DNA from: Opitutaceae bacterium
GTDB lineage: Bacteria; Verrucomicrobiota; Verrucomicrobiia; Opitutales; Opitutaceae
Length of the DNA stretch: 64,000 nucleotides
Assembly (NCBI GenBank): GCA_016795565.1
Contig: JAEUGW010000033.1
Span: 62,001 to 126,000 of the forward strand
Direction of reading: 5' to 3'
In this document: positions 51,903-60,884 of the stretch, piece by piece
Position numbering within the stretch: position 1 is the first letter of the stretch
Layout: every line of letters starts with the position of its first letter
Translations under genes and position numbers: made by a program
Notes under the pieces: generated by a model
The model's input: the letters and a program-made list of their open reading frames with translations, nothing else
Told to the model about the DNA's origin: nothing
Database searches by the model: none

Positions 51903-52775
51903 TTATTTGGCCGCCGGCGTGGCGGTGGCTTTAGGCGCGTCCTTGGCCTCCAGCACCTCCACCTCGAAGATCAGCGCGGCCCCGGGCGGGATGCCCTGGT
52001 TGCCGGAATCGCCATAGGCGAGGGACGGCGGGATGTAGAACTTGGCTTTGCCGCCGACGCCGATCTTCTGCAGCCCCTCCACCATGCCGGGGATGGTGCC
52101 CTGGGGACTTTCCTGGGTCGCCGCGCTCATGAGCAGCTCGACCGGCTGGCCGCGCTCCACCGAGCTGTCGAACACCTGGCCGCCGACCAGCGTCCCGGTG
52201 TAGTGGATCTTCACCATCTGGGTGAGCTTGGGGGCCGGGCCGGTGCCCGGCTTGAGCACCTCGTAGCGGAGACCGCTGGGGAGCTCGATGACGTTCTTGT
52301 TCTCCTTCAGCTTGGTGAAGAACGCGGCGTTGTCGGTCAGGTTTTTCATCCGCAGCTTGGTCAGGAAGGCTTCCTGCTTCAGTTCCAGGAAGGCCTGGAG
52401 CTGGGTCTGGATCTGCTGCGGGTCATAGGCCAGATCCTTGCCATTCAGGGCCAGGCTGATGCCGCGAACCATCGCTTCCTTGTTCGCCGGCGTGAACTCC
52501 ATGGCCTCCAGCTGCGCACCAATCCGGGTCTGCAGCACAAAGATGTAGCCGTAAGCCTCCATCAGCTGAGCCTCGGTAAACTTGACCGCCGGCGCGGCGG
52601 GAGCCGCCGGGGTGGCCGCCGGAGCGGGGGCCGGGGCCGACTTCGCGGGCGTGGCCGGGGCACTGGCGGGAGTGGAGACTCCGGGGACGTTGAACTTGAC
52701 CGTTTCCTCGGCGGAAGCGGCGGTGAACAGACTCAGGCTGACGAGGAGGCCAGTGAGGCGGGAGGTGAGTTTCAT
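51903..52775 (-). CDS. FKBP-type peptidyl-prolyl cis-trans isomerase, exported
   Basis: A 290-residue protein starting at 52775 with a signal peptide (LTGLLVSLSLFTAASA). An Ala/Pro-rich linker (about 35-65) leads to an FkpA/Mip-like helical N-terminal domain with YGYIFVLQTRIGAQLE, and then an FKBP domain from about 165: VKIHYTGTLVGGQVFDSS, GTIPGMVEGLQKIGVG and PPSLAYGDSGNQGIPP. The usual Trp of the VIPGW motif is Met here, which may lower FK506-type binding. It catalyses prolyl isomerisation and aids folding in the periplasm. A strong terminator follows. Confidence 0.93.
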   Translation of the reverse strand: MKLTSRLTGLLVSLSLFTAASAEETVKFNVPGVSTPASAPATPAKSAPAPAPAATPAAPAAPAVKFTEAQLMEAYGYIFVLQTRIGAQLEAMEFTPANKEAMVRGISLALNGKDLAYDPQQIQTQLQAFLELKQEAFLTKLRMKNLTDNAAFFTKLKENKNVIELPSGLRYEVLKPGTGPAPKLTQMVKIHYTGTLVGGQVFDSSVERGQPVELLMSAATQESPQGTIPGMVEGLQKIGVGGKAKFYIPPSLAYGDSGNQGIPPGAALIFEVEVLEAKDAPKATATPAAK

Positions 52776-52947
52776 TTCGATGGAGGTGGCCCGGTTGGGA
52801 AACGGCCCGGGTGGTTTTGTGCCGTAAAAGGCGCGAAATTGCCCAGCCACCCGGCAAAAATCAATCCCATTGGCGGCGAATTTCCGCGCCACCGCCGGCC
52901 AACCCGGGCTTGTCAGCCCCCGCATCCTCCGCAAACTCGCCAATCCC

Positions 52948-54852
52948 ATGAACGAAAACCAATTCTGGCACAGCACCGACGGCCAGATTTTGACGGTCAA
53001 GAGCAAGGGCGACAAGGCGGCCCTCACCCTCGCCTTCTGGCCGCGCAATCCCGCCGAGATGGATTTCCTGAAGGGCCGGCTCGCGGACCTCCACTTCACC
53101 GAGCGCAGCTCCCTCGCCCGCATCGGCATCGAGATGCACCTCGACGGCGCGCCGACCGTGGACGGCAACCGCCTGCTGCTCCAGGCCGACGCGTTCATCT
53201 ACGACTCCAACTTCCCCAACGCCGCCTACTGGAAGAAGCTCCTCCGCCCCGGCACGCCCGTCGGCCGCCTCTTCTACGCGCCCGCCGCCGCCAAGCTCTC
53301 CACCGGCGAGATCTGGACGGCCATCAAGAACAACGACCTCAAGCTGCCCAACACCATCAGCATCGACTCGCGCGGCCGCGTCTTCCTCACGCCGCACCAG
53401 GTCAGCTACACCCTCTCGCCGAAGCTCCAGCGCGTGAACTTCGAGCACATCGTCAGCGGCTACGCCGGCCGCTCGTTCCTCGACAAGGCCCAAGTCCGCC
53501 ACGACGCCTCGCCGCTCACCATCCCGCCGCGCTCCGGCATCCTCACGAGCTGCTCGATGTATCTGAAGGAGCACTTCGTCGTGCTCAACCAGGGCGAGGG
53601 CAACTTCGGCCTCCACACCAGCGCCGTCCTCCTCGACCCGATCAAGACCTTCGGCACGAATGTCATGCTCGAGATCTACAACACCGGCGACCAGCCCGTG
53701 GTGAACCCGATGGTCTCGGTCGACATCTTCCGCGCGCCGCCGTTCACCGACCCGGAATTCAAGACCCTCACGAAAAAGCGGCAGCGCCTCCTCTCCACCG
53801 CCGCCAGCCTGTTCAAGTGCCTCGACGACAACCCGCCGCAGGACACCGCCGAGGCGAAACCGAAGACCAAGATCGTCGTGCGCGGCCAGAGCGCCACGAT
53901 GGAAAACCGCGCCGTCTTCGTCCGCGCCAACGACGACCTCAGGAAGTTCCTCGACGGCGACGCCTGCCCCGTCGGCAGCCGCACCATGATCCAGGCGCTC
54001 GACAACGCGCCGGCCGAGGCCGACACGCTCATCATCGACTACTTCCCCGACCTGCTGGAGCACATGGAGCTCATCACCCGCATCAGTGACGCGAAGCTCA
54101 AGCGCATCATCTTCCGCCAGGCCTCGCGCACCCACGGTTATTTCCTCTCGAGCAACGCCCACGCGCGCCTCGACACCTTCCACGCCATCGGCATCTCGGT
54201 CTATTGGTATGACGTCGTGACGAAGGATCTCTACGTCCACACCTACAAGAAGGGCCACGGCTTCTTCGTCCGCGAGGAGATGGCGCGCAAGTTCCAGGAG
54301 ACCACCATCCTCGCCTTCTACGGCTCGGCCGTCGGCATCGAGGCGGTGGACACCGAGCGCATCACGCGCCTTGTCGAGCAGCTCACCGGCTTCATCGGCC
54401 CCAACGTCGGCGTGCTCACCGGCGGCGGAGGCGGCGTCATGCGCCTCGCCACCGACCAGGCCCGCAGCAAGGGCGCGCTCACCGGCGCCTGCTTCCTCGA
54501 GCTCGAGGCCCAGCCGCCCGAGCTCGGCGTGGATTTCTTCAACACCTTCCAGGAATCCTCGCGCCACTTCCGCCAGAAATGGTTCGAGGCGGCGGATTTT
54601 TGCATCTTCAACGTCGGCGGCGTCGGCACGCTCGAGGAAATCGGCATCGAGATGTGCAACCTCAAACTCGGCATCCGCCCGCGCGTGCCCTACGTGTTCT
54701 TCAACTCCAAGTTCTGGGGCGACCTCCGCACGCAGGTGAAGACCATGATCGACACCAAGCGCGCCCCCGCCTGGATGACCGACTACCTCCTCTTCACCGA
54801 CGACCCCGACGAGGTCGTGCGCTTCTACCGCAAAACCCTCCAGGTTTTGTGA
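52948..54852 (+). CDS. Large protein with C-terminal LOG (lysine decarboxylase-like) domain
   Basis: A 634-residue protein from the ATG at 52948. The first 450 residues have no recognised domain, though a region with [20 protein letters not shown] looks beta-rich. From about 460 to 630 it has a Rossmann-like LOG fold: [20 protein letters not shown] and [16 protein letters not shown], a variant of the PGGxGTxxE signature in which Pro is Val. LOG proteins release free cytokinin-like bases from nucleotides, but large forms may do something else. It is upstream of purD (57 bases), so a purine-related role could be tested. The gene is well coded and probably essential or conserved in its group. 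Confidence 0.75.
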   Translation: MNENQFWHSTDGQILTVKSKGDKAALTLAFWPRNPAEMDFLKGRLADLHFTERSSLARIGIEMHLDGAPTVDGNRLLLQADAFIYDSNFPNAAYWKKLLRPGTPVGRLFYAPAAAKLSTGEIWTAIKNNDLKLPNTISIDSRGRVFLTPHQVSYTLSPKLQRVNFEHIVSGYAGRSFLDKAQVRHDASPLTIPPRSGILTSCSMYLKEHFVVLNQGEGNFGLHTSAVLLDPIKTFGTNVMLEIYNTGDQPVVNPMVSVDIFRAPPFTDPEFKTLTKKRQRLLSTAASLFKCLDDNPPQDTAEAKPKTKIVVRGQSATMENRAVFVRANDDLRKFLDGDACPVGSRTMIQALDNAPAEADTLIIDYFPDLLEHMELITRISDAKLKRIIFRQASRTHGYFLSSNAHARLDTFHAIGISVYWYDVVTKDLYVHTYKKGHGFFVREEMARKFQETTILAFYGSAVGIEAVDTERITRLVEQLTGFIGPNVGVLTGGGGGVMRLATDQARSKGALTGACFLELEAQPPELGVDFFNTFQESSRHFRQKWFEAADFCIFNVGGVGTLEEIGIEMCNLKLGIRPRVPYVFFNSKFWGDLRTQVKTMIDTKRAPAWMTDYLLFTDDPDEVVRFYRKTLQVL

Positions 54853-54908
54853 CGTGGAATTTGCAGGCGCGGCTTTACGCCGCGACCCATCCCTGCCCAT
54901 CTCAATCC

Positions 54909-56198
54909 GTGGCTAACAAGCTTCCCTCTTCCGTCCTCGTCATCGGCTCCGGCGGTCGTGAACACGCGCTGATCCGCTCGCTCGCCGCGTCACCCGAGAA
55001 GCCGCGCGTCCTCTGCGCCACGGGCAACGCCGGTATCGCCGCCGACGCCACCTGTTTCCCCGTGCCAGTCGAGGACATCGCCGGGCTCGTGGCGCTGGCC
55101 CAGCGCGAGAGAGTCGAGTTCGTCGTCGTCGGTCCCGAGGTGCCGCTGTCGCTCGGCCTCGCCGACGCGCTGATCGCTGCGGGCATCCCTGTTTACGGCC
55201 CGAAGGCCAAGGGCGCGAAGCTCGAAGCCTCGAAGACCTTCACGAAGGAAATCCTGCTGAAGCACAATATCCCGACCGCCGCCGCCGGTTTCTTCACGGA
55301 GGTCGAGCCCGCGCTGACTTACCTGAAGTCGCGCCCGGTGCCGATTGTCATCAAGGCCGACGGCCTCGCCGCCGGCAAGGGTGTCGTCGTCGCGCAAACG
55401 GCCACCGAAGCCGAAGCCGCGGTGCACGACATGCTTGCCGGAAACAAATTCGGCGCCGCCGGCAGCCGCATTTTGATCGAGGACTGCCTGTTTGGCGAAG
55501 AGACCTCGATCCTCGTCGTCGTGTCGGGCCGCGACTACGTCATCCTGCCGACTTCGCAGGATCACAAGCGCATCGGTGACGGCGACACCGGGCCGAATAC
55601 CGGCGGCATGGGCACGTATTCGCCCGCCGAGGTCGTGACGCCCGCGCTGCTCGCACGCATAGAGCACGAAATCGTCCGCCCCTCCGTGAACGCGATCGAC
55701 GCCGAGGGCCTCGATTACTGCGGCACCTTGTTCATCGGCATCATGCTCACTCCCGCCGGCCCGAGCGTGATCGAATACAACGCCCGTTTCGGCGACCCCG
55801 AGACGCAGGTCGTGTTGCCCCGTCTCAAGACCGACCTCCTCGCTCTGCTCTGGGCCGCCGCGCAGCGAAAGCTCGCCGGCTTCCAACTCGAGGTGCAGCC
55901 CGACTACGCGCTTTGCGTCGTCGTCGCCGCGAAAGGTTACCCGGACAAATTCCAAAAGGGCGACGTCATCACCCTGCCCGCTGCGCTGCCGCCGCACACC
56001 TTCATCTACCACGCCGGCACGGCAAAGAACGCCGCCAGCCAGCTCACCGCCAACGGCGGTCGCGTCCTCGGCGTGACCGCCCTCGCCCCGACGCTGCGCG
56101 AAGCCGCGACTCGCGCCTACGCCGCCTGCGACCAAGTCCAGTGGGCGAACAAATATTACCGGCGCGACATCGGCGCAAAGCAGCTCAACCGGAAATGA
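54909..56198 (+). CDS. purD: Phosphoribosylamine-glycine ligase
   Basis: A 429-residue ATP-grasp enzyme of purine synthesis, joining glycine to phosphoribosylamine. It starts with GTG at 54909 ([20 protein letters not shown]), as no ATG is near. It has [61 protein letters not shown] and [17 protein letters not shown], all canonical. Length matches the family. The ATG of the next gene overlaps its stop (ATGA). Confidence 0.97.
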   Translation: MANKLPSSVLVIGSGGREHALIRSLAASPEKPRVLCATGNAGIAADATCFPVPVEDIAGLVALAQRERVEFVVVGPEVPLSLGLADALIAAGIPVYGPKAKGAKLEASKTFTKEILLKHNIPTAAAGFFTEVEPALTYLKSRPVPIVIKADGLAAGKGVVVAQTATEAEAAVHDMLAGNKFGAAGSRILIEDCLFGEETSILVVVSGRDYVILPTSQDHKRIGDGDTGPNTGGMGTYSPAEVVTPALLARIEHEIVRPSVNAIDAEGLDYCGTLFIGIMLTPAGPSVIEYNARFGDPETQVVLPRLKTDLLALLWAAAQRKLAGFQLEVQPDYALCVVVAAKGYPDKFQKGDVITLPAALPPHTFIYHAGTAKNAASQLTANGGRVLGVTALAPTLREAATRAYAACDQVQWANKYYRRDIGAKQLNRK

Positions 56199-56938
56199 AA
56201 TCCACCCAACCTGTCATCCTGAACGCAGTGAAGGATCCAGCAGCACAGCCGCTGCGTATATCATGCTGGATTCTTCGCTCCGCTCAGAATGACCTGCGGT
56301 GGTTATTTCTGGCGCTTTGCTCCCTGCTCCTCGCTCCATGCTCACAGGCGACCGAGCTGTCCGATCTCGGCCAGGGCCTGTCCTACCTGCGCATCCATTC
56401 CATCGCCGACTCCGAGGCCGCGCTGCGCCAGGCCGTGCCCGGCGCCGGCGCGCTGGTGCTCGACCTGCGCTATGCGACCGCGAGCGACGAATCAGCCGCG
56501 GTCCTGCAGACCGCCCTCTCCGGCCGTTCGCCCGGCACCCCGCTCTTCATCCTCGTCAGCCCGGCGACGCCGCCCGCGCTGGTCCCGGTCATCCGCACTT
56601 CATCCGCGCTCACCCTCGGCTCCGCCGGTTCACTGCCCGCACCGCAAGTGGTGATCCAGACCGACACCTCCGCCGACCGTCGCGCCTACGACGCCCTCGA
56701 CGCCGGCACGCCGCTCGAAAAACTCATCTCCGGCAAGATCGAGAAGGAACGCTTCGACGAGGCGACCCTCGTGCATGAATTCAAAAATGGCCACCCGGAG
56801 GCGGCGCCTCCGCCCCCGCCGGACCCCACGGCGCCGAAGACTGCCGAAGCACCCGCGAAGCCCGTCCCGCCCGTTGACCGTGTGCTCCAGCGCGCCGTGC
56901 ACCTGCACCGCGCCCTGCTGGCGCTGAAAAACCGGTAG
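56195..56938 (+). CDS. Exported hypothetical protein with repeat-derived N-terminus
   Basis: A 247-residue protein. The ATG at 56195 overlaps the purD stop, but residues 7 to about 33 ([12 protein letters not shown] and later ILRSAQND) are translated from the inverted repeat at 56212-56292. A signal-peptide-like hydrophobic stretch follows only then ([19 protein letters not shown]). The mature part ([24 protein letters not shown]) is followed by a Pro-rich region ([21 protein letters not shown]) and a short basic tail. No enzyme motif. The original start may have been downstream of the repeat; a CTG or TTG near 56294-56310 is possible. Confidence 0.7.
   Translation: MKSTQPVILNAVKDPAAQPLRISCWILRSAQNDLRWLFLALCSLLLAPCSQATELSDLGQGLSYLRIHSIADSEAALRQAVPGAGALVLDLRYATASDESAAVLQTALSGRSPGTPLFILVSPATPPALVPVIRTSSALTLGSAGSLPAPQVVIQTDTSADRRAYDALDAGTPLEKLISGKIEKERFDEATLVHEFKNGHPEAAPPPPPDPTAPKTAEAPAKPVPPVDRVLQRAVHLHRALLALKNR
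56212..56292. repeat. Inverted repeat of the AGCGAAGAATCC family, inside a coding region
   Basis: TGTCATCCTGAACGCAGTGA on the left pairs with TTCTTCGCTCCGCTCAGAAT on the right. It is in frame with the gene at 56195 and encodes its N-terminal extension. Confidence 0.85.
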
Positions 56939-57046
56939 GGCGAGCCGCCGCTCATCCGGCCTGTCCGCCATGGCCTCGGCGACGGCGGAAGGTTTCGTCC
57001 CACCCGCCTTGACGCAAACCGGGTTGCCGTCATCTTGACGCCAACC

Positions 57047-57538
57047 ATGCCAACTCCCGGCCACATCCTCGTCGTCTGCACGGGCAACATCTGCCGCAGC
57101 CCCATGGCCGAGGGTTTGCTCCGGCACGCCCTCGCCGCCCAGCCCGAGCCGCTGAAGTCGCTCAAAGTCGTTTCCGCCGGCGTCGCCGCCCGCACCGGCG
57201 AGCCTGTTTCGGAAAACTCGGTCGCCACCCTGAAGAAGGCCGGCATCGACATCAGCCACCTGCGGGCCCAGGCCCTCACCCAGGACCTGCTCGACCGCGC
57301 CCTCGTCGTCTTCGGCATGACCGAGTCGCACCGGACCATCATCCAGATGCAGGCCAATCCGGTGCCGGCGCACCTCCATCTCTTTCGCGAGTTCATGCCG
57401 CCGCCCGCCGACAAGGAAATCGGCGACCCCTACGGCGGTCCGCTCAAGCACTACGAGACGGCCCGCGACGAGCTGGTCGAGGCCGTGCCCAGCATCCTGG
57501 CCTTCCTTAAGACACTCCTCGACGGGCGGACGGCCTGA
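57047..57538 (+). CDS. Low-molecular-weight protein tyrosine phosphatase-like protein
   Basis: A 163-residue protein. The P-loop VCTGNICRSPMAEGLL at 10-25 has catalytic Cys11 and Arg17, and the general acid is in IGDPYGG near the end. Ile at position 15 in the loop is typical of tyrosine phosphatases such as Wzb, whereas the arginine phosphatase YwlE has Thr there. It is slightly longer than usual. A TTG start at 57035 is possible, but the ATG at 57047 is better. It is immediately upstream of glyA, a pairing also known from the ywlE-glyA region of Bacillus. With a glycan locus nearby it could act on a tyrosine kinase for polysaccharide export, though none is seen here. Confidence 0.87.
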   Translation: MPTPGHILVVCTGNICRSPMAEGLLRHALAAQPEPLKSLKVVSAGVAARTGEPVSENSVATLKKAGIDISHLRAQALTQDLLDRALVVFGMTESHRTIIQMQANPVPAHLHLFREFMPPPADKEIGDPYGGPLKHYETARDELVEAVPSILAFLKTLLDGRTA

Positions 57539-57550
57539 TTTCCGGCTTTC

Positions 57551-57622
57551 GCGTCTCGATTTTTGATTTCCGCTCCGCTCTGCTCGGCCAATCGAAAATC
57601 GAGAATCTAAAATCGAAATCCA
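57551..57622. repeat. Inverted repeat TCGATTTT/AAAATCGAGA before glyA
   Basis: GCGTCTCGATTTTTGATTTC on the left pairs with ATCGAAAATCGAGAATCTAA on the right. It occupies the 87-base gap up to the glyA start and ends three bases before it. It is the same family as the arm found within queG. Confidence 0.8.
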
Positions 57623-57625
57623 TCC

Positions 57626-58894
57626 ATGTCCCTGAACGCCGCCCCCCTCGCCCAGCTCGATCCCGCCGTCCACGCCGTCATCGCCGCCGAGCTGGCCCGC
57701 CAGCAAAGCCATCTCGAGCTCATCGCCTCCGAGAACTTCACCAACCCGGCCGTCATCGCGGCCATGGGCTCGGTGCTCACCAACAAGTATGCCGAGGGCT
57801 ACCCGGCCAAGCGCTGGTATGGCGGCTGCGAGCAGGTGGACAAGGTCGAGCTCCTCGCCATCGAGCGCGCGAAGCAGCTCTTCGGCGCCGAGCACGCCAA
57901 CGTGCAGCCGCACTCCGGCTCGCAGGCCAACTTCGCGGTTTACACCGCCGTGCTCTCACCGGGAGACAAGATCCTCGGCATGAACCTCAGCCACGGCGGC
58001 CACCTCACGCACGGCAACCCCGCCAACTTCTCCGGCAAGCTCTACCAGTTCGTGCAATACGGCGTCCGCGAGGACACCGGCCTGATCGACTACGACGAGC
58101 TCGCCGCCGTCGCCCAGCGCGAGAAGCCGAAGATGATCACCGTCGGCGCCTCGGCCTACTCGCGCATCATCGACTTCGCCCGCATGGGCGAGATCGCCCG
58201 CTCGGTCGGCGCGCTCCTCTTTGCCGACATCGCGCACATCGCCGGCCTCGTCGTCACCGGCCACCACCCCTCGCCGTTCCCGCACGCGGACTTCGTCACC
58301 ACCACCACCCACAAGACCCTGCGCGGCCCGCGCGGCGGCCTCACCATGTGCAAGGCGGCGCACGCCAAGGCGATCGACTCCGCCGTGTTCCCCGGCGGCC
58401 AGGGCGGCCCGCTCATGCACATCATCGCCGCCAAGGCCGTGTGCTTCGGCGAGTGCCTCAAGCCCGAGTTCAAGGCTTACAGCGAACAGGTCGTGAAGAA
58501 CGCCCGCGCCCTCGCCGCCGCGATGGTGGCGCGCGGCTACAAGATCAACTCGGGCGGCACCGACAACCACCTCATGCTCGTGGATCTCCGCGCCAAGTTT
58601 CCCGAGCTCACCGGCAAGCTCGCGCAGGAGACGCTCGATCAGGCCAACATCACCTGCAACAAGAACACCGTGCCGTTCGAGACCCGCTCCCCCTTCCAGG
58701 CCTCCGGCATCCGCCTCGGCACGCCCGCCATGACGACCCGGGGGATGAAGGAAGCCGAGATGGCCGAGATCGCCGGCCTCATCGACGGCGTGCTCACCGC
58801 CATCGGCCAGCCCGACGCGGCCGCCGTGCTCGCCGCCACGAAGCAGAAGGTCGTTGCCCTCACCGGCCGGTTCCCGCTGCCGTATAAGTTGTAA
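57626..58894 (+). CDS. glyA: Serine hydroxymethyltransferase
   Basis: A 422-residue PLP enzyme interconverting serine and glycine with tetrahydrofolate as one-carbon carrier. Canonical sequence: [52 protein letters not shown], the PLP Lys230 in [14 protein letters not shown] and [12 protein letters not shown]. Its glycine product fits the purD gene upstream. The last codons (Lys-Leu-stop) lie inside the inverted repeat at 58884-58958. Confidence 0.97.
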   Translation: MSLNAAPLAQLDPAVHAVIAAELARQQSHLELIASENFTNPAVIAAMGSVLTNKYAEGYPAKRWYGGCEQVDKVELLAIERAKQLFGAEHANVQPHSGSQANFAVYTAVLSPGDKILGMNLSHGGHLTHGNPANFSGKLYQFVQYGVREDTGLIDYDELAAVAQREKPKMITVGASAYSRIIDFARMGEIARSVGALLFADIAHIAGLVVTGHHPSPFPHADFVTTTTHKTLRGPRGGLTMCKAAHAKAIDSAVFPGGQGGPLMHIIAAKAVCFGECLKPEFKAYSEQVVKNARALAAAMVARGYKINSGGTDNHLMLVDLRAKFPELTGKLAQETLDQANITCNKNTVPFETRSPFQASGIRLGTPAMTTRGMKEAEMAEIAGLIDGVLTAIGQPDAAAVLAATKQKVVALTGRFPLPYKL

Positions 58895-58958
58895 GGTTTA
58901 AGAGCGTAAGGCCCTAAGCGACGCATCCAGTGCTTACAGCTTAAACCTTAAAACTTAT
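58884..58958. repeat. Inverted repeat ATAAGTTGTAAGGTTTAAGA covering the glyA 3' end
   Basis: The left arm 58884-58910 (ATAAGTTGTAAGGTTTAAGA and on) pairs with the right arm 58932-58958 (GCTTACAGCTTAAACCTTAA and on), 27 bases with three to four mismatches. It includes the glyA stop codon and ends ten bases before the next start. Confidence 0.85.
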
Positions 58959-58968
58959 CCCTTATAAG

Positions 58969-59322
58969 GTGCGCCTCGACCGCCTCCAGGCCTTCGCCCT
59001 CGGCCTGCCCCACGCGACCTTCGTCAAGCAGTGGGGTGAGACCCTGGTATTCAAGATCGGCGGCAAGATGTTCCTGATCGTCTCGCTGGACGGCGATATC
59101 GCCGAGGCCATCGCCTTCAAGTGTTCCCCCGCCGACTACCAGCGCCTGACCACCGAGGTGGACGGCATCCGCCCGGCCTCGCACAATCTCCACAAGGCGC
59201 ACTGGGTGACGCTGGAGGACCCCGAGGCGCTGACCGAGACGCAGATCCGCACCCAGGTCCGGGCCGCCTACGACCTGATCCGGGCCGCCCTGCCCAAGAA
59301 GCTCCAGGCGACACTGAAGTGA
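58969..59322 (+). CDS. MmcQ/YjbR family protein
   Basis: A 117-residue protein with a GTG start at 58969. ALGLPHATFVKQWGETLVFK, GGKMFLIVSLDG, AIAFKCSPADYQRLTTEV and HWVTLEDPEALTETQI follow the order of the YjbR/CyaY-like double-wing family. Members are small cytoplasmic proteins, some shown or proposed to bind DNA; the biological role is unclear. It lies 74 bases downstream of glyA, separated by the inverted repeat. Confidence 0.87.
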   Translation: MRLDRLQAFALGLPHATFVKQWGETLVFKIGGKMFLIVSLDGDIAEAIAFKCSPADYQRLTTEVDGIRPASHNLHKAHWVTLEDPEALTETQIRTQVRAAYDLIRAALPKKLQATLK

Positions 59323-59345
59323 TAGCTTCGCCGGATTCAATGCAA

Positions 59346-59415
59346 GCGGGGTGCCCCACCCCGCGAGGCAGGGGTGACGGAAACTGAAACCTGCGGGGTG
59401 AGGGCACCCCGCCTA
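59346..59415. repeat. Inverted repeat GCGGGGTGCCCCACCCCGCG, copy 2
   Basis: The left arm 59346-59368 pairs with the right arm 59391-59415 (CTGCGGGGTGAGGGCACCCC and on). Same family as 49996-50072, sharing GAGGCA in the loop region and CACCCCGCCTA at the right end. Confidence 0.82.
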
Positions 59416-59537
59416 CAAAAACCCCCTGCGCTCCGGCTCCGCGCCCTCCGCGTTCAAATAAATTTCTTCGGCAAACCCGGACCGGCCGCCGAAACAGGCT
59501 TTGCGCGCGCGCGGCTTTCCCTCATCGTGCCCGTTTC

Positions 59538-60884
59538 GTGTCCACCACCGCCGACCATCCCACCGCCGCCCCGGCCAAGCCGCTCTCGCTCGGCGTCATT
59601 TTTCTGACGCTCTACATCGACCTCATCGGCTTCTCGATCTTCTTCCCGCTCGGGCCGGAACTGCTCAAATACTACATCGCGCACGAAAGCGCCGGCGGCC
59701 TCTTTGCCACGATTTTCAGCCGGCTGGAATCCCTCGCCGTTGCCACTCATGCGCCGGCGCTGGCGCTCGGCGCGCTGTTCGCCGGGCTGCTCGGCTCGGT
59801 GTATTCGCTCATGCAATTTGTCTTTTCCCCGGTGTGGGGCGCGCGCTCCGACCGGGTGGGCCGCCGGCCCGTGCTGCTGGTCACCATCGCGGGCAATGCC
59901 CTGAGCTTCCTCGTCCTGTTCTTCAGCAGCTCGTTCACGCTGTTCCTGTTCAGCCGGATCGTCAGCGGCATCATGGGCGGGAACCTCGCGGTCGCCATCG
60001 CCGCCGTGTCGGATGTCACCACGCGGGAGAATCGCGCCAAGGGCATGGGCGTGGTCGGGGTCGCCTTCGGACTGGGTTTCCTCACCGGCCCGGCCATCGG
60101 CGGCCTCACCGCCCACCTCAGCCTGCTCGATCACTTCCCGGCCCTGGCGCGCTGGGGCGTGCACCCCTTCAGCGTGCCCGCCGGCATCGCCGCCGGCCTC
60201 TGCGTGATCAACCTGCTCTGGATCCACGCCCGCTTCACCGAGACCCTGCCGCCGGAGAAACGCGGGGCCGCGCTCCCGGCCCGCGTGCGCAACCCCCTGC
60301 GCGCCCATCTCGCCCTGCCCGACCGCACCCTCCGTCGCGTCAACCTGGTGGGCTTCGGCGTGACGTTCTGCTTCAGCTTTTTTGAGACGATCATCAGCTT
60401 CTTCACCGCCGACCAACTCGGCTTCAACCCGCGCCAGCTCACGATGGTGTTCATCTACCTCGGCGTGGTCTCGATCCTCACCCAGGGCGTGCTCGTGCGG
60501 CGGGCCGTGCCGGTGATCGGCGAGCGGCGCACGGCGCTGGCCGGCATGGGGCTGCTGGCCGCCAGCTTCGTGGCGCTAGGTCTCAGCGTCGGGGTCGCGC
60601 GCTCCGTGCCGCTGATGTATCTCGTGCTGACGTTCTGCGCCGTCGGCTCGGGTTTTGCCAACGTCGGCCTCTCCTCGTTGGTCTCGCTCTATGCGCCGCC
60701 GGAGGAGCAGGGACGCATCACGGGCATCTACCGCTCGCTCGGCTTCCTCGCCCGCGCCGCCAGCCCGGTGGTCGCCGGCGTGCTGTTCTTCGAGGTCGGG
60801 GGCACCATCACCTTCGCCCTCGCCGGGGCCGGGCTGGCCCTCCCCTTCGTTTTCGGCCTGGCCCTGCCCCAGCCGCACAAATGA
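59538..60884 (+). CDS. MFS transporter (DHA1/TetA-like)
   Basis: A 448-residue protein with GTG start at 59538 and twelve predicted membrane segments. Motif A between segments 2 and 3 reads GARSDRVGRRPVLLV, and the fifth-segment motif GVAFGLGFLTGPAIGG is the antiporter motif C of DHA1 drug-efflux transporters. The first segment (GVIFLTLYIDLIGFSIFFP) is like TetA. It is expected to export small compounds with proton influx; substrate unknown. The ATG of the next gene overlaps its stop (ATGA), which ties it to the protease-like lipoprotein. Confidence 0.9.
   Translation: MSTTADHPTAAPAKPLSLGVIFLTLYIDLIGFSIFFPLGPELLKYYIAHESAGGLFATIFSRLESLAVATHAPALALGALFAGLLGSVYSLMQFVFSPVWGARSDRVGRRPVLLVTIAGNALSFLVLFFSSSFTLFLFSRIVSGIMGGNLAVAIAAVSDVTTRENRAKGMGVVGVAFGLGFLTGPAIGGLTAHLSLLDHFPALARWGVHPFSVPAGIAAGLCVINLLWIHARFTETLPPEKRGAALPARVRNPLRAHLALPDRTLRRVNLVGFGVTFCFSFFETIISFFTADQLGFNPRQLTMVFIYLGVVSILTQGVLVRRAVPVIGERRTALAGMGLLAASFVALGLSVGVARSVPLMYLVLTFCAVGSGFANVGLSSLVSLYAPPEEQGRITGIYRSLGFLARAASPVVAGVLFFEVGGTITFALAGAGLALPFVFGLALPQPHK

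Noticed and set aside
51261..54089. 942-codon plus-strand frame spanning aroK, FKBP and part of the LOG gene
   Set aside because: It crosses three good genes in other frames and contains no motif, so it is a product of high GC content.
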